A stretch of DNA of 64,000 nt from Rhizophagus clarus (Eukaryota > Glomeromycota > Glomeromycetes > Glomerales > Glomeraceae), in NCBI GenBank assembly GCA_015698045.1, contig BLAL01000064.1, positions 1-64,000 on the forward strand, written 5' to 3'. Within the stretch, counting starts at the first letter, position 1. Each line of letters begins with the position of its first letter. Below the pieces are notes generated by a model. The model did not search any database. It saw only the letters and a program-made list of their open reading frames with translations, and had not been told where the DNA came from. The translations under genes and the position numbers were made by a program. This document shows, one piece after another, positions 54,917 to 64,000 of this stretch.

Positions 54917-55067
54917 ACTTATTGTATAGGTCTTTAGGCAATACTCTGCTATTTTCGATTTCAGCAATTTGATGGCCAGATTGTGCCACTTACGTAGCAC
55001 AATCTGAGCCTATCAAATGGCCTCAATCGAAAACAGCACGTTATTGCCTAAATACTATACAATAAGT
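54917..55067. repeat. 151-bp imperfect palindrome (MITE-like hairpin)
   Basis: ACTTATTGTATAGG at the left mirrors the right end at 55067. Arms of about 70 bases are roughly 85 percent complementary and meet at cacttacgtag; both include gcacaatct/agattgtgc and tcgatt/aatcga. Confidence 0.85.
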
Positions 55068-55307
55068 ATATATTATTAATCTTTAACAATTAATATTTCT
55101 AATCTATGAATCTGATCATTGTGAAATTTTTTTTAAAAAATTCACTTATTAAAAAATTATAATAATTTTATTATAAAATATACATATTTTTTTTATATTT
55201 CATAATTATATTAGTATTAATTTTATAATTTTATATATATTAATACAATAATTACTAAATATACTATTTAAATAAAATTAATTAATAAACTATTAAAATA
55301 ATATTTT

Positions 55308-55430
55308 GGGTGGATGTTTGAACTGACCTATGGTCGGGAGTACTGTATATAGTATAGAAGTGATTATAACTTAATCCTATCTTAGCTAATAAATACATGT
55401 ACGGTTTCAACACCTTAAAAAAAAAAAAAA
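55308..55430 (+). mobile_element. Short poly(A) retroposon with 15-bp target duplication
   Basis: A 109-base body starting GGGTGGATGTTTGAACTGAC is followed by 14 A (55417-55430) and is flanked by TTAAAATAATATTTT at 55293-55307 and 55431-55445. The matching sequence in the other arm (about 43137-43160) has a single copy and no insert, giving the empty site. Size, A-tail and long duplication are those of LINE-mobilised RNA. I do not recognise the source RNA. Confidence 0.88.
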
Positions 55431-55760
55431 TTAAAATAATATTTTTTTTTTAATAATTTGAAACATTTAATATTTATCTATTATTTAATTTATAATAAAA
55501 CATATAATTAATTTTTTGTAAAATGCTAAATTTATTAAAAAATATAAAAACCACAAAAGTAATGCATCTTATTTTTTGATAAAATGTGATGTACATAAAA
55601 AATTAACCAATTGATTTACATTAAATTTTAGCATATTCTAATAGTTTACATATTAAATAATCTACATTTTAAATTTTATTTTGATTACCTTTAATTTTGA
55701 CATCAATACATGTAATTAAAAATTAATTTTTAAATGATATATTATTTTTGTGAGCCACTG

Positions 55761-56361
55761 TATACTATATATTTAAAGAGGATACTATATTACAAACTTT
55801 TTTTTACAAATTTTAAAATTTTTCTTTTTTTTTATAATATGACTAGTGATTGTTATATATAATTATTGTATTATATTAGCAACTTCAATATTAAATACTA
55901 TACATAATCAAAATTTTCATATTTACAACCATAAATTTTTTTGGTTAGATATTATTAGTCAAAAATTTACTGTACATTTAGCTGAATTTTTTGGTTAACT
56001 ATACTATTATGGAAAATAAACTGAAAAACATAATCATTAAATCATTTTGTATTACATTATTATTTGAAAACAATGATAATAAATACTAGTAATACTATTA
56101 TTTGAACCAATTAGCATTATGGATAAAAAAACTTTATCTATATAGAATTAATATAAATAACCTTAACTTCAAGAATTAGCTACTTTATTATATGTATGTA
56201 TATTATTAAAAATTTTTAATGAAATTTCATTTAGTTTTTTTTATTTTTTATTTTTTTTTTGATGTTAAAAAGGCACTTGTATTTATTAAATAAAGAAAAA
56301 ATACAAAATATTACTTTTATTCTATATACTGTATTCCTAGAAAAATTATTAGTTTGAACAT
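55761..56361. other. A+T-rich stretch, no gene seen
   Basis: Nothing recognisable. Confidence 0.4.
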
Positions 56362-56362
56362 C

Positions 56363-57218
56363 TTTTTTTTTTTTTTTTACTTTTAAAGGCGTTAATAGCA
56401 CTATACTTTATTGAGTAAAACAGGTTGGCAGAAATAATCTACTGCTAATTACATGAAAGAAAGCTCCTAGGATCCAAACCTTCCAGTCTAACCATATCGC
56501 CTCTAAACCAGGGCACTGAGTGATGTTAGCTAATCTAGACATCCTAAAAAGGGGAAAGGGGTAAGAAAAGAAAATATTCTAAAAACTAAAAATCACACGT
56601 ACACTCTTAGACCTATGATATTACTACCCTAGTCTATTGCCTAACAAGTGTTTTCAGAGTTTCTATGATTGTTGCTATATCTGCTGCTAGCTTCTTTTTA
56701 GAAATCTGGAGTTTCTTCAGAGATGATTTCTTAGTTGTGTCCAAAGTACGTTTTGAGATTAGGGGTGTTTCTTCTTTAGTTTTCTTTACTTGTTTGAAAT
56801 CTCTGTGATTACCAATTAGAATACGATTCAAACCTGTACTGACTGTATTGGACTTGCGGGATGAGTTCTGTAAATTATTAGTATCGGGAATCTTACTTGT
56901 TTTGATCTTATTCTGGCGTTTGTAAGACTTCTTATTGTTAGAGAGGCCTAGATGGCAGGATCATTGCAGCGCTACGCTATTCCAAATCATAGGGTTATCA
57001 ATGCATTCTTTCATGCTATCCCATGTTGACAGATAGCCGATGATTTTCCTAAATCCATCTGAAAGTTTAATTTCTTTGAACATGCATATATCACGTTGTG
57101 TTAGGGATACAATATTCTCTTTGAGGGCCAGCGTAGTCATGTTCATATCATCAGGTGGGTTTTCGATCACAACTTGGTAATGCTCTTTTTCTTTCCGTTC
57201 TTTGAACAACCAAGACAC
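56363..57218 (-). pseudogene. 5'-truncated polyadenylated retroelement or retrocopy, ORF with stops
   Basis: On minus, a frame from 57218 (MSWLFKERKEKEHYQVVIEN) runs to TGA at 56961-56963, continues open (SCHLGLSNNKKSYKRQNKIK) and ends TAG 56634 after a basic coiled-coil tail (LKKLQISKKKLAADIATII). A 3' untranslated region with AATAAA (about 56412) leads to a 16-base A-tail (56363-56378, T on plus). This is the form of a LINE ORF1 3' fragment or a processed gene copy. I cannot tell which. Target duplication was not found. Confidence 0.5.
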
Positions 57219-57840
57219 TGGGAATCAACGCACTGGTAGTGCATTTAAGGGAGCCATCCAACTCTTATTTACGTCCACTGGTCAAAATCAATTCTATCGG
57301 GTACATATCAGGGACTTATATATCGGCGGCTAATCAGATAAATATCGGGTATTTTTACATATCGGGTACCCAATTTATTACACTTCAAAATATGCCTAAT
57401 TACCAAGACCCCGATATCTAAACTATTGGTCAACGATATGTTATTTAATATATATCAGGCACAGTTCTATCTTACACATATCGGGTACCCGATATGTGAT
57501 ACAAATTTTAATACGTTAGATTTCATATTATATAACGCATTAAGAAATTTTTTAGAGTTTACTTTCTTTATAGATTTTTCTTTTTAGAAATTTTTAATTC
57601 GTTTAATGTAGTTAAAAAATTTTTATTGTCTTATTTTTGAATGCATTATCAAGTTTATAAATTTTTTGTAAAGTGTTTAAAAGTATAATTATTATTGTTA
57701 ATATTTTTATTTTATTACGTATTTTATTACAATAAATTAATAAAAAAGTTACAGTCATTTATAATACAATTTTAAGAAAAGTTTGCTCAAACTTTTCTTA
57801 ATCGTGATCACGTTAGGATCAAGAGGAACAAGGGAAACTG
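57219..57840. other. Segment with ATATCGGGTACC repeats
   Basis: Between 57290 and 57500 the string TATCGGGTA(C)C recurs at least five times in both orientations, including a perfect 24-bp palindrome centred on GTAC at 57475-57498. No gene seen. Confidence 0.6.
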
Positions 57841-58400
57841 CAACCTAAAATAAATAAAAGAAACGTTAAACTGTTTCTTTAATATTCAAAAAATATCCCT
57901 CCCTCCCTCCTTACATTTCAAGTCCGGAGTCCAGCAATCTGAAAAAAATAAAGAAAGAAATGTTAGTAACGTTTCTTTAACATTAAAAAAAAATCACCAC
58001 CCTTTCCAACTTACATTCCCAAGTCCGGTTCGTCCAAGAAGGCCGGCAACCTAAAAAAAATAAAGAAAGAAACATTAGTAACGTTTCTTTAATATTAAAA
58101 AAAATCCCCCGTCCTTTCTAACTTACATTCCCAAGTCTGGTTCGTCCAAGAAGGCCGGCAACCTAAAAAAAATAAAGAAAGAAACGTTAGTAACGTTTCT
58201 TTAATATTAAAAAAAAATCACCACCCTTTCCAACTTATTTCCCAAGTCCGGTTCGTCCAAGAAGGCTGGCAACCTAAAAAAAATAAAGAAAGAAACGTTA
58301 GTAACGTTTCTTTAATATTAAAAAAAATTCCCCCCACCCCTTCCAACTTACATTCCAAGTCCGGGAGTCCAGCAACCTAAAAAAAAAATAAAAAAAAAAT
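57840..58400. repeat. ~118-bp tandem array, five copies
   Basis: Each unit has the odd palindrome AAACGTTA-G-TAACGTTT, an A-run, a C-rich patch (ccccctttccaacttacattcc) and caagtccggttcgtccaag followed by aaggccggcaacct. The first and last copies are the most divergent. Confidence 0.9.
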
Positions 58401-58783
58401 TATGGTTTAGAAAACCGTAAAAATAGATTGATCATGATAATCAATGATCGTCAAATTAAATTAAAATGCCGAAACTATTGCATGTAAACGCCAAAAGGTT
58501 TCGGCAGTTTAGCAAAAATGAGTTTGATCACATATTTTGAAAATGTGAAAGATTATTTCAAGATTTTATATTGTAAATTGATAGATTAGTTCTCTCAATT
58601 TGATCTATGGAAAGATTTTAGTAACATTTTGGAAGAATCAGCGGTATTAGATCTGTCACGCCTAAATGTACCTTTTTTAAAAATTTATTGGGGACATTTC
58701 ATCATTACAATATATTATATAATATATGACAACAGATTGTTTATTTAATTAATACTTTAATAAAAAAAAAAATGAATGTTTAT
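58401..58783. other. A+T-rich stretch, no gene seen
   Basis: Nothing recognisable. Confidence 0.35.
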
Positions 58784-59030
58784 CACAGGTCGAATGGAGT
58801 CAAATCGGTCATCAATCGGTCATGTGACTGATTGGTAACCGATTGGATACCTATTGATGACTGATTCTTTCAATAGGTCATCAATCAGGTATAAATTCCA
58901 AATCGGTTATCAACTGGTCATATGACTGATTGATGACTGATTGGTGTACGGTTGAATTTACCAGTTATCAATAGGTTACCAATCGACTATATCAGATTGA
59001 TGACCGATTGGTTGCTAATTGGCTTATTAT
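58784..59030. repeat. Second member of the decamer palindrome family
   Basis: Starts CACAGGTCGAATGG and contains repeated TCATCAATCGG and GACTGATTGGT steps in both orientations. The right terminal CACAGGTC motif is missing, so the copy is probably truncated near 59030. Confidence 0.75.
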
Positions 59031-59099
59031 ATATTAGCGGATTTTTTAGATTTTTTCAATAATGTCGTTTTAAAATATTTAATTTATAAACCATTTTAA

Positions 59100-61875
59100 A
59101 ACTCTAAACTCTGATAGAAATTTTTTTTTGATAGATTTTCTAAGATTCATATAGGATATTTTTGATAAATAGAGATATTTTTATTTTTTGAGATTTCTAA
59201 AAGTTTGTATGGAAAGAGTTTATATGGGATATCTGATAAAAAATTTTTTTTATTTTCTAAGAGTTCGTATGGAAAGAGTTCATATGGGGATATCTGATAG
59301 AAAAATTTTTTTTAAGAGATTTTCTAAGAGTTCATATGGGAAAGGTTTGTTGGATATCTTTGATAGAAAATTTTTTTTAAGAGATTCTCTAAGAGTTCGT
59401 ATGGGAAGAGTTTGTATGGGATATCTGATAGAAAATTTTTTTGCGAAATTTTCTGAGTTCGTATGAGAAGGGTTCGTGTGGGATATCTGATAGGAAATAT
59501 TTTTTTTGAGAGATTTTCTAAGAGTTCGTATGGGAAGGGTTCGTATGGATTCTTTGTTAGAAAATTATTTTTATAGATTTTCTAAGAATTCGTAAAGGAA
59601 CAGTTCGTATGGGATATTTTGATAAAGATTTTCCAAGTGTTCATATGGAAAAAGGTTCATATGGGATGTCTTTGATAGAAAATTTTTTTTAAGATTTTCT
59701 AGTGTGGGAAGAGTTTGTATGGGATATCTGGTAGAAAATTTTTTTTGAGAGATTTTCTAAGAGTTCATATGGAAAGAGTTCGCATGGGATTCTTTGATAG
59801 AAAAGTTGTTTTTTAAGAGATTTTCTAAGAGTTCATATGGAAAGAGTTCGTATGGGATATCTGATAGAAAAATTTTTCTTAAGAGATTTTCTAAGAGTTC
59901 ATAAGAAAAGCGTTCGTATGGGATTCTTTAATAGAAAATTTTTTTTTAAGAGATTTTCTAAGAGTTTGTGTGGGAAGAGTTCGTATGGGATATCTGATAG
60001 AAAATTTTTTTGTGAAATTTTTTAGGGTTCATATGGAAAGGATTCGCATGGGACATTTTGATAAATAGATTTTTTTTTTTTTATTTCTAAGAGTTTGTAT
60101 GGGATATCTGATAGAAAAATTTTTCTTAAGAGATTTTCTAAGAGTTCATATGGAAGGGTTCGTATGGGATTCTTTGATAGAAAATTTTTTTGAGAGAGAT
60201 TTTCTTAGAGTTCGTGTGGGAAGAGTTCGTATGGGATATTTTAATAAAGATTTTCCAAGTGTTCATATAGTAGGGGGTTCGTATGGGATATCTTTGATAG
60301 AAAATTTTTTTTAAGAGATTTTCTAAGAGTTCGTATTGGAAGAGTTCGTATGGGATATCTGATAGAAAATTTTTTGTGAAATTTTTTAGGTTCATATGGA
60401 AAGGATTTGCATAGGATTCTTTGATAGAAAATTTTTTTGAGAGAGATTTCTAAAAGTTCATATGGGAAGAGTTCGTATGGGATATCTGATAGGAAATTTT
60501 TTTTTGAGATTTCCTAAGATTCGTATAGGATATTTTTGATAAATAGATTTTTTTTTTTATTTCTAAGAGTTCGTATGGGATATCTGATAGAAAAATTTTT
60601 CTTAAGAGATTTTCTAAGAGTTCATATGGAAAGGGTTTGTATGGGATTCTTTGATAGAAAATTTTCTTAAGAGATTTTCTAAGAGTTCATGTAGGAAGAG
60701 TTCGTATGGGATATCTGATAGAAAAATTTTTCTTAAGAGATTTTCTAAGAGTTCATATGGAAGGGTTCGTATGGGATTCTTTGATAGAAAATTTTTTTTA
60801 AGTGATTTTCTAAGAGTTCGTATTGGAAGAGTTCGTATGGGATGTCTGATAGAAAATTTTTTTGTGAAATTTTTTAGGGTTCATATGGAAAGGATTCGCA
60901 TGGGATTCTTTGATAGAAAATTTTTTTGAGAGAGATTTCTAAAAGTTCATATGGGAAGTGTTCGTATGGGATATCTGATAGGAAATTTTTTTTTGAGATT
61001 TCCTAAGATTCGTATAGGATATTTTTGATAAATAGATTTTTTTTTATTTCTAAGAGTTCGTATGAGATATCTGATAGTAAAATTTTTCTTAAGAGATTTT
61101 CTAAGAGTTCATATGGAAAGGGTTCGTATGGGATTCTTTGATAGAAAATTTTTTTTAAGAGATTTTCTAAGAGTTCGTATTGGAAGAATTCATATGGGAT
61201 ATCTGATAGAAAAATTTTTCTTAAAAGATTTTCTAAGAGTTCATATGGAAGGGTTCGTATGGGATTCTTTGATAGAAAATTTTCTTAAGAGATTTTCTAA
61301 GAGTTCATATGGAAAGGGTTCGTATGGGATTCTTTGATAGAAAATTTTTTAAGAGATTTTCTTAGAGTCCGTGTGGAAAGAGTTCGTATGGGATAATTTA
61401 ATAAAGATTTTCCAGTTGTTCATATAGTAGGGTGTTCGTATGGGATATCTTTGATAGAAAATTTTTTTTAAGAGATTTTTTAAGAGTTTGTATTGGAAGA
61501 GTTCGTATGGGATATCTGATAGGAAATTTTTTTGTGAAATTTTTTAGGGTTCATATGGAAAGGATTCGTATGGGATTCTTTGATAGAAAATTTTTTTTAA
61601 GAGATTTTTTAAGAGTTCGTATTGGAAGAGTTCGTATGGGATATCTGATAGGAAATTTTTTTGTGAAATTTTTTAGGGTTCATATGGAAAGGATTCGCAT
61701 GGGATTTTTTGATAGAAAATTTTTTTGAGAGAGATTTCTAAAAGTTCATATGGGAAGAGTTCGTATGGGATTATCTGATAGGAAATTTTTTTTTGAGATT
61801 TCCTAAGATTCGTATAGGATATTTTGATAAATAGATTTTTTTTTGAGGTTTCCTAAGAATTTATATGAAATATTT
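59100..61875. repeat. Large minisatellite of ~45-65-bp units, 2.8 kb
   Basis: About 45 copies of a unit like TTTTCTAAGAGTTCGTATGG + gatatctgatagaaaatttttttt. Two variants alternate (gatatctgatag and gattctttgatag). A longer variant with TTTTGATAAATAGATTTTTT recurs at about 60050, 60535, 61025 and 61825, suggesting higher-order units of roughly 480 bp. Frames such as RVRMGYLIEKFFLRDFL arise from the repeat and are not considered genes. Confidence 0.93.
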
Positions 61876-62300
61876 TTAATAGAGGATTTTTTTAGATTTC
61901 ATAACATTTTAAAAAAACAATACACTTTTTATTAAATTTATTTTAAATAAGTTAATATTATTAAAAAAATTAGGTATCCGAAAGTCCAAGGCAAATTATA
62001 ATATATGACTATATGAGATGAAAAATTACAACTAACGATAGTAGGTTTTCAATTTATCTATTATTAACCAATCAAAATTCGGTCTGATCTTATGCACGTG
62101 ACCTGATCTTAACATGCATATAAATAACCAAACGCGACTCTGTTTATTTTTCAAAAATCATACACCCTTTCTTTTCTGTTTTCTTCTTACTCATTACATT
62201 TTACAGGTATATTAATTATTGTATTTTTGCCATTAAATTTATGGTAATGATTACTGACTATATTTTATTTTATAATATTAACTTTACCTTTTTTTAATAT
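61876..62300. other. A+T-rich stretch with promoter-like patch
   Basis: At 62100-62215 a TATA-like CATATAAATAACC is followed by a pyrimidine-rich leader (cctttcttttctgttttctt) and TTACAG|GTATAT, resembling a transcription start with a small exon. No coding sequence follows. Confidence 0.3.
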
Positions 62301-62301
62301 T

Positions 62302-62545
62302 ACTAATGTTATTCTTTTTTTTTCATATTTTACTAACATCATCACGTATTTTTCTTTTTTTTTTTTTTATAAATTTTATCAAACTCTTCATAATACTAAC
62401 TTTTTGTATTTGTGTATTTTATTATTACTAATGTTATTCTTTTTTTTTTATATTTTACTAACATCATCACGTATTTTTCTTTTTTTTTTTTATACATTTT
62501 ATCAAACTCTTCATAATACTAACTTTTTGTATTTGTGTATTTTAT
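62302..62545. repeat. Tandem duplication of a ~121-bp unit
   Basis: ACTAATGTTATTCTTTTTTT (62303 and 62426) starts two units that are nearly identical to taatactaactttttgtatttgtgtatttt. Confidence 0.9.
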
Positions 62546-62734
62546 TATAATTATTACTAACTTTTTATATTTACGCTTTACTATTTATTTATTAAATATT
62601 ACTAACTTTATTAGTCATATACTAACATATTATTATAATAAATGTTTTTATTTTAAATACTTATCTGTTATTAATATGTGTTTTATTATGTGCTATAATA
62701 AATTTTATTATTCATTATATTATTCTACAAAAAT

Positions 62735-63353
62735 CGGTCATTCGACCATCAATTGACCATAATTGACCATAATTTGACCACATAATTTGACCACATAAAT
62801 TGACCATAAATTGACCATAAATTGACCTTAATTTGACCTTAATTTGACCTTAATTTGACCTTAATTTGACCTTAATTTGGCCTCCTTAATTTGACCATAA
62901 TTCGACCATAATTTGACCTTAATTTGACCTTAATTCGACCTTAATTCGACCATAATTTTGACCATAATTTGACCATAATTCGACCTTAATTCGACCTTAA
63001 TTCGACCTTAATTTGACCTTAATTTGACCTTAATTTGACCTTAATTTGACCTTAATTTGACCTTAAATTTGACCTTAATTTGACCTTAATTCGACCATAA
63101 TTTGACCATAATTTGACCATAATTCGACCATTTGACCATATTTTGACCATTAATCGACCATCAATCGACCATCAATCGACCATCAATCGACCATCAGTTG
63201 ACCATCAATCGGCCTGCCCGATTGATGACGGATTTTGGCGGAAATCGGCTATCAATCGGCCACCCGATTGAATACTTATTGAATCAATCAGTTATCAATA
63301 AGATACCCGATTGATAGCTGATTGGTGACTGATTTGCCACCATTCGACCTGTG
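62735..63353. repeat. Third member of the decamer/11-mer family with long TTTGACCATAA array
   Basis: From 62740 to 63190 about 40 steps of AATTTGACCTT, AATTCGACCAT or AATCGACCATC (10-12 bases) run in one orientation. They lead into CAATCGGCCTGCCCGATTG (near 63207) and then decamers of the opposite orientation, ending ATTCGACCTGTG at 63353, the complement of the CACAGGTCGAAT terminus of the 58.8-kb copy. The left terminal motif is absent. Confidence 0.85.
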
Positions 63354-63664
63354 TATTGAATAAAAGCAATTTATTATAATAAGCTTTAATTACTTATAAT
63401 TGAGGTCGAATTTTTTAATTTCAGTTGAATATAGGCCGATATTAAATCAAATTATAAAATAGTAAAAATATTAAAATAATAATTAGATGACTATATAATA
63501 TATATATTTATTTAATAAAAAATAATAATAATAAAAGATAATAAAAAATAAAAAATAATAATAATAAAAATAATAAAAATATGAAAATATAAATAAAAAA
63601 TAAAAATAAAAATAAAAAATAAAAAATACAAAATAAAAAAAAAATAAAAATAAAAAAATATAAT
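63354..63664. other. A+T simple-sequence stretch (AAT/AAAT repeats)
   Basis: A-rich microsatellite-like sequence (AATAATAAAAATAAAAAT) at 63520-63660. No gene. Confidence 0.6.
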
Positions 63665-64000
63665 TTACAGATTCCGAGGCCGCCGATGCGCAGTGTTTCT
63701 ACGCCGCCTACGACTGTGGTGGTTCCCTAAGAAATATATATAAATTTAGAACTTAAATAACTTAAATATAAATTAAAAAAATTCTTAATAATTACCAGGT
63801 CTGTCCCAAAACCTTGTGCGGAACTGCCTATAATATCTTTCTCCTTCCCGGGACCACCTTCCATTTCGCGCACCATTCCTCCATTCACAGAAATTCTAAA
63901 AATGTTAATACTATTAATTTTTTATTTTTTTTATTTTTTTTTATGATTTATTATTATTTTACTAACATTAAAATTCCTGACCAAGTTTCTTCACTTTCTT
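63665..64000 (-). pseudogene. Small Myb/SANT-like protein, copy 2, open at right edge, one stop
   Basis: Read on minus: partial exon 64000-63967, exon 63895-63796 and last exon 63726-63665 ending TAA. The encoded parts (KxRNLVRNFN, then NFCEWRNGARNGRW, GERYYRQFRTRFWDRPG and an Arg-rich tail HHSRRRRRNTAHRRPR) align with copy 1 at 51.5-51.9 kb, with the two introns at the same codon positions and phases (0 and 1). The conserved Trp of the KWRNLV motif is TGA (63991-63993). The 5' exons lie outside the window. Confidence 0.7.

Larger units (their letters stand above)
52931..55070 (-). mobile_element. 2.1-kb insertion carrying a Crypton-like tyrosine recombinase
   Basis: The right arm is broken between aataattattatta (52930) and attattaatctttaac (55071), while the left arm is continuous at 48680. 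Possible short target duplication ATTATTA, ambiguous because it is low-complexity. The segment holds the recombinase gene, a four-copy 27-bp A-rich tandem repeat at 54752-54840 and a terminal hairpin (54917-55067). No terminal inverted repeats, as expected for Cryptons. Confidence 0.6.
42824..55760. mobile_element. Large long-inverted-repeat element with CAGTGGCTCA ends, invaded by several other elements
   Basis: TA + CAGTGGCTCATAAAAATAA at 42822 pairs with the complement of the sequence ending 55760 + TA. The first 100 bases of the two ends agree at about 94 percent. The arms continue inward in the same order on both sides, interrupted by insertions: block C (42824-43194, 44257-44292 and 45061-45096 versus 55200-55760), block A (48557-48700 versus 55071-55200) and block B (48700-48801, then 49125-49560 versus 52262-52930). 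Flanking TA and the terminal motif suggest Tc1/mariner-type mobilisation. The core 49.56-52.26 kb holds A-rich tandem repeats and a Myb/SANT-like gene, no transposase. Without insertions the element would be about 5 kb. Confidence 0.75.

Noticed and set aside
59188..61728. Series of plus ORFs with RVRMGYLIEKFF-like repeats
   Set aside because: They follow the minisatellite unit and break wherever unit length is not a multiple of three.

Overview
The window looks like nuclear DNA of an arbuscular mycorrhizal fungus of the Rhizophagus irregularis type. This is inferred from the high A+T content, short introns with GTAAGT-like donors, and dense transposon debris. It also rests on protein families I recognise from that genome: a three-part Crinkler, double-RING proteins, coiled-coil plus zinc-ribbon proteins, SAM proteins, gag-like capsid genes, Plavaka, Tc1, MULE, Crypton-like, Polinton-like and Ty3/Gypsy elements. 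No database search was possible, so species and family names come from pattern recognition.

Layout, left to right. 1-2.2 kb: decayed Plavaka-type transposase running off the left edge (minus). 4.4-5.9 kb: an apparently intact six-exon gene of unknown function (plus). 7.43-8.77 kb: complete Tc1-like element with terminal inverted repeats and a transposase broken by two stops. 9.0 kb: possible Pol III RNA. 9.85-10.25 kb: CGTAATATTACG array abutting a decayed gag-like gene (10.2-12.9 kb). 13.7-18.9 kb: three decayed lineage-family genes and one intact small metallothionein-like gene, all minus. 19.9-22.6 kb: intact Crinkler (plus). 23.1-26.7 kb: broken SAM-domain gene, Crinkler-header-like ORF, Cys-rich ORF, and PolB plus chromodomain-integrase fragments of Polinton type. 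27.0-27.9 kb: minisatellites. 28.3-37.2 kb: complete but inactive 8.9-kb Ty3/Gypsy element (minus) with both LTRs, PBS, PPT and two extra ORFs, one of them antisense.

From 37.9 kb onward the DNA is extremely A+T rich and repeat-dominated. The main structure is a large inverted-repeat element (42,824-55,760) with CAGTGGCTCA ends and flanking TA. Its arms were invaded by several other elements: a MULE with its own TIRs and a 9-bp target duplication, a Crypton-like tyrosine recombinase gene, MITE-like hairpins and a poly(A) retroposon. The opposite arm often preserves the empty site, so the insertions can be ordered. The core carries a tiny multi-exon Myb/SANT-like gene; a second member of that family lies at the right edge (63.67-64.0 kb). 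Further right are a polyadenylated retroelement tail, several tandem arrays (57.9-58.4 and 59.1-61.9 kb) and members of a palindromic family built of TATCAATCGG-like decamers.

Probably intact genes: the six-exon gene at 4.4 kb, the metallothionein-like gene at 15.8 kb, the Crinkler at 19.9 kb and the tyrosine recombinase at 53-54.6 kb (its first exon not found). Most other coding sequence is decayed, with in-frame stops mainly of the kind made by C-to-T change (CAA/CAG/CGA to stop, or TGG to TGA).
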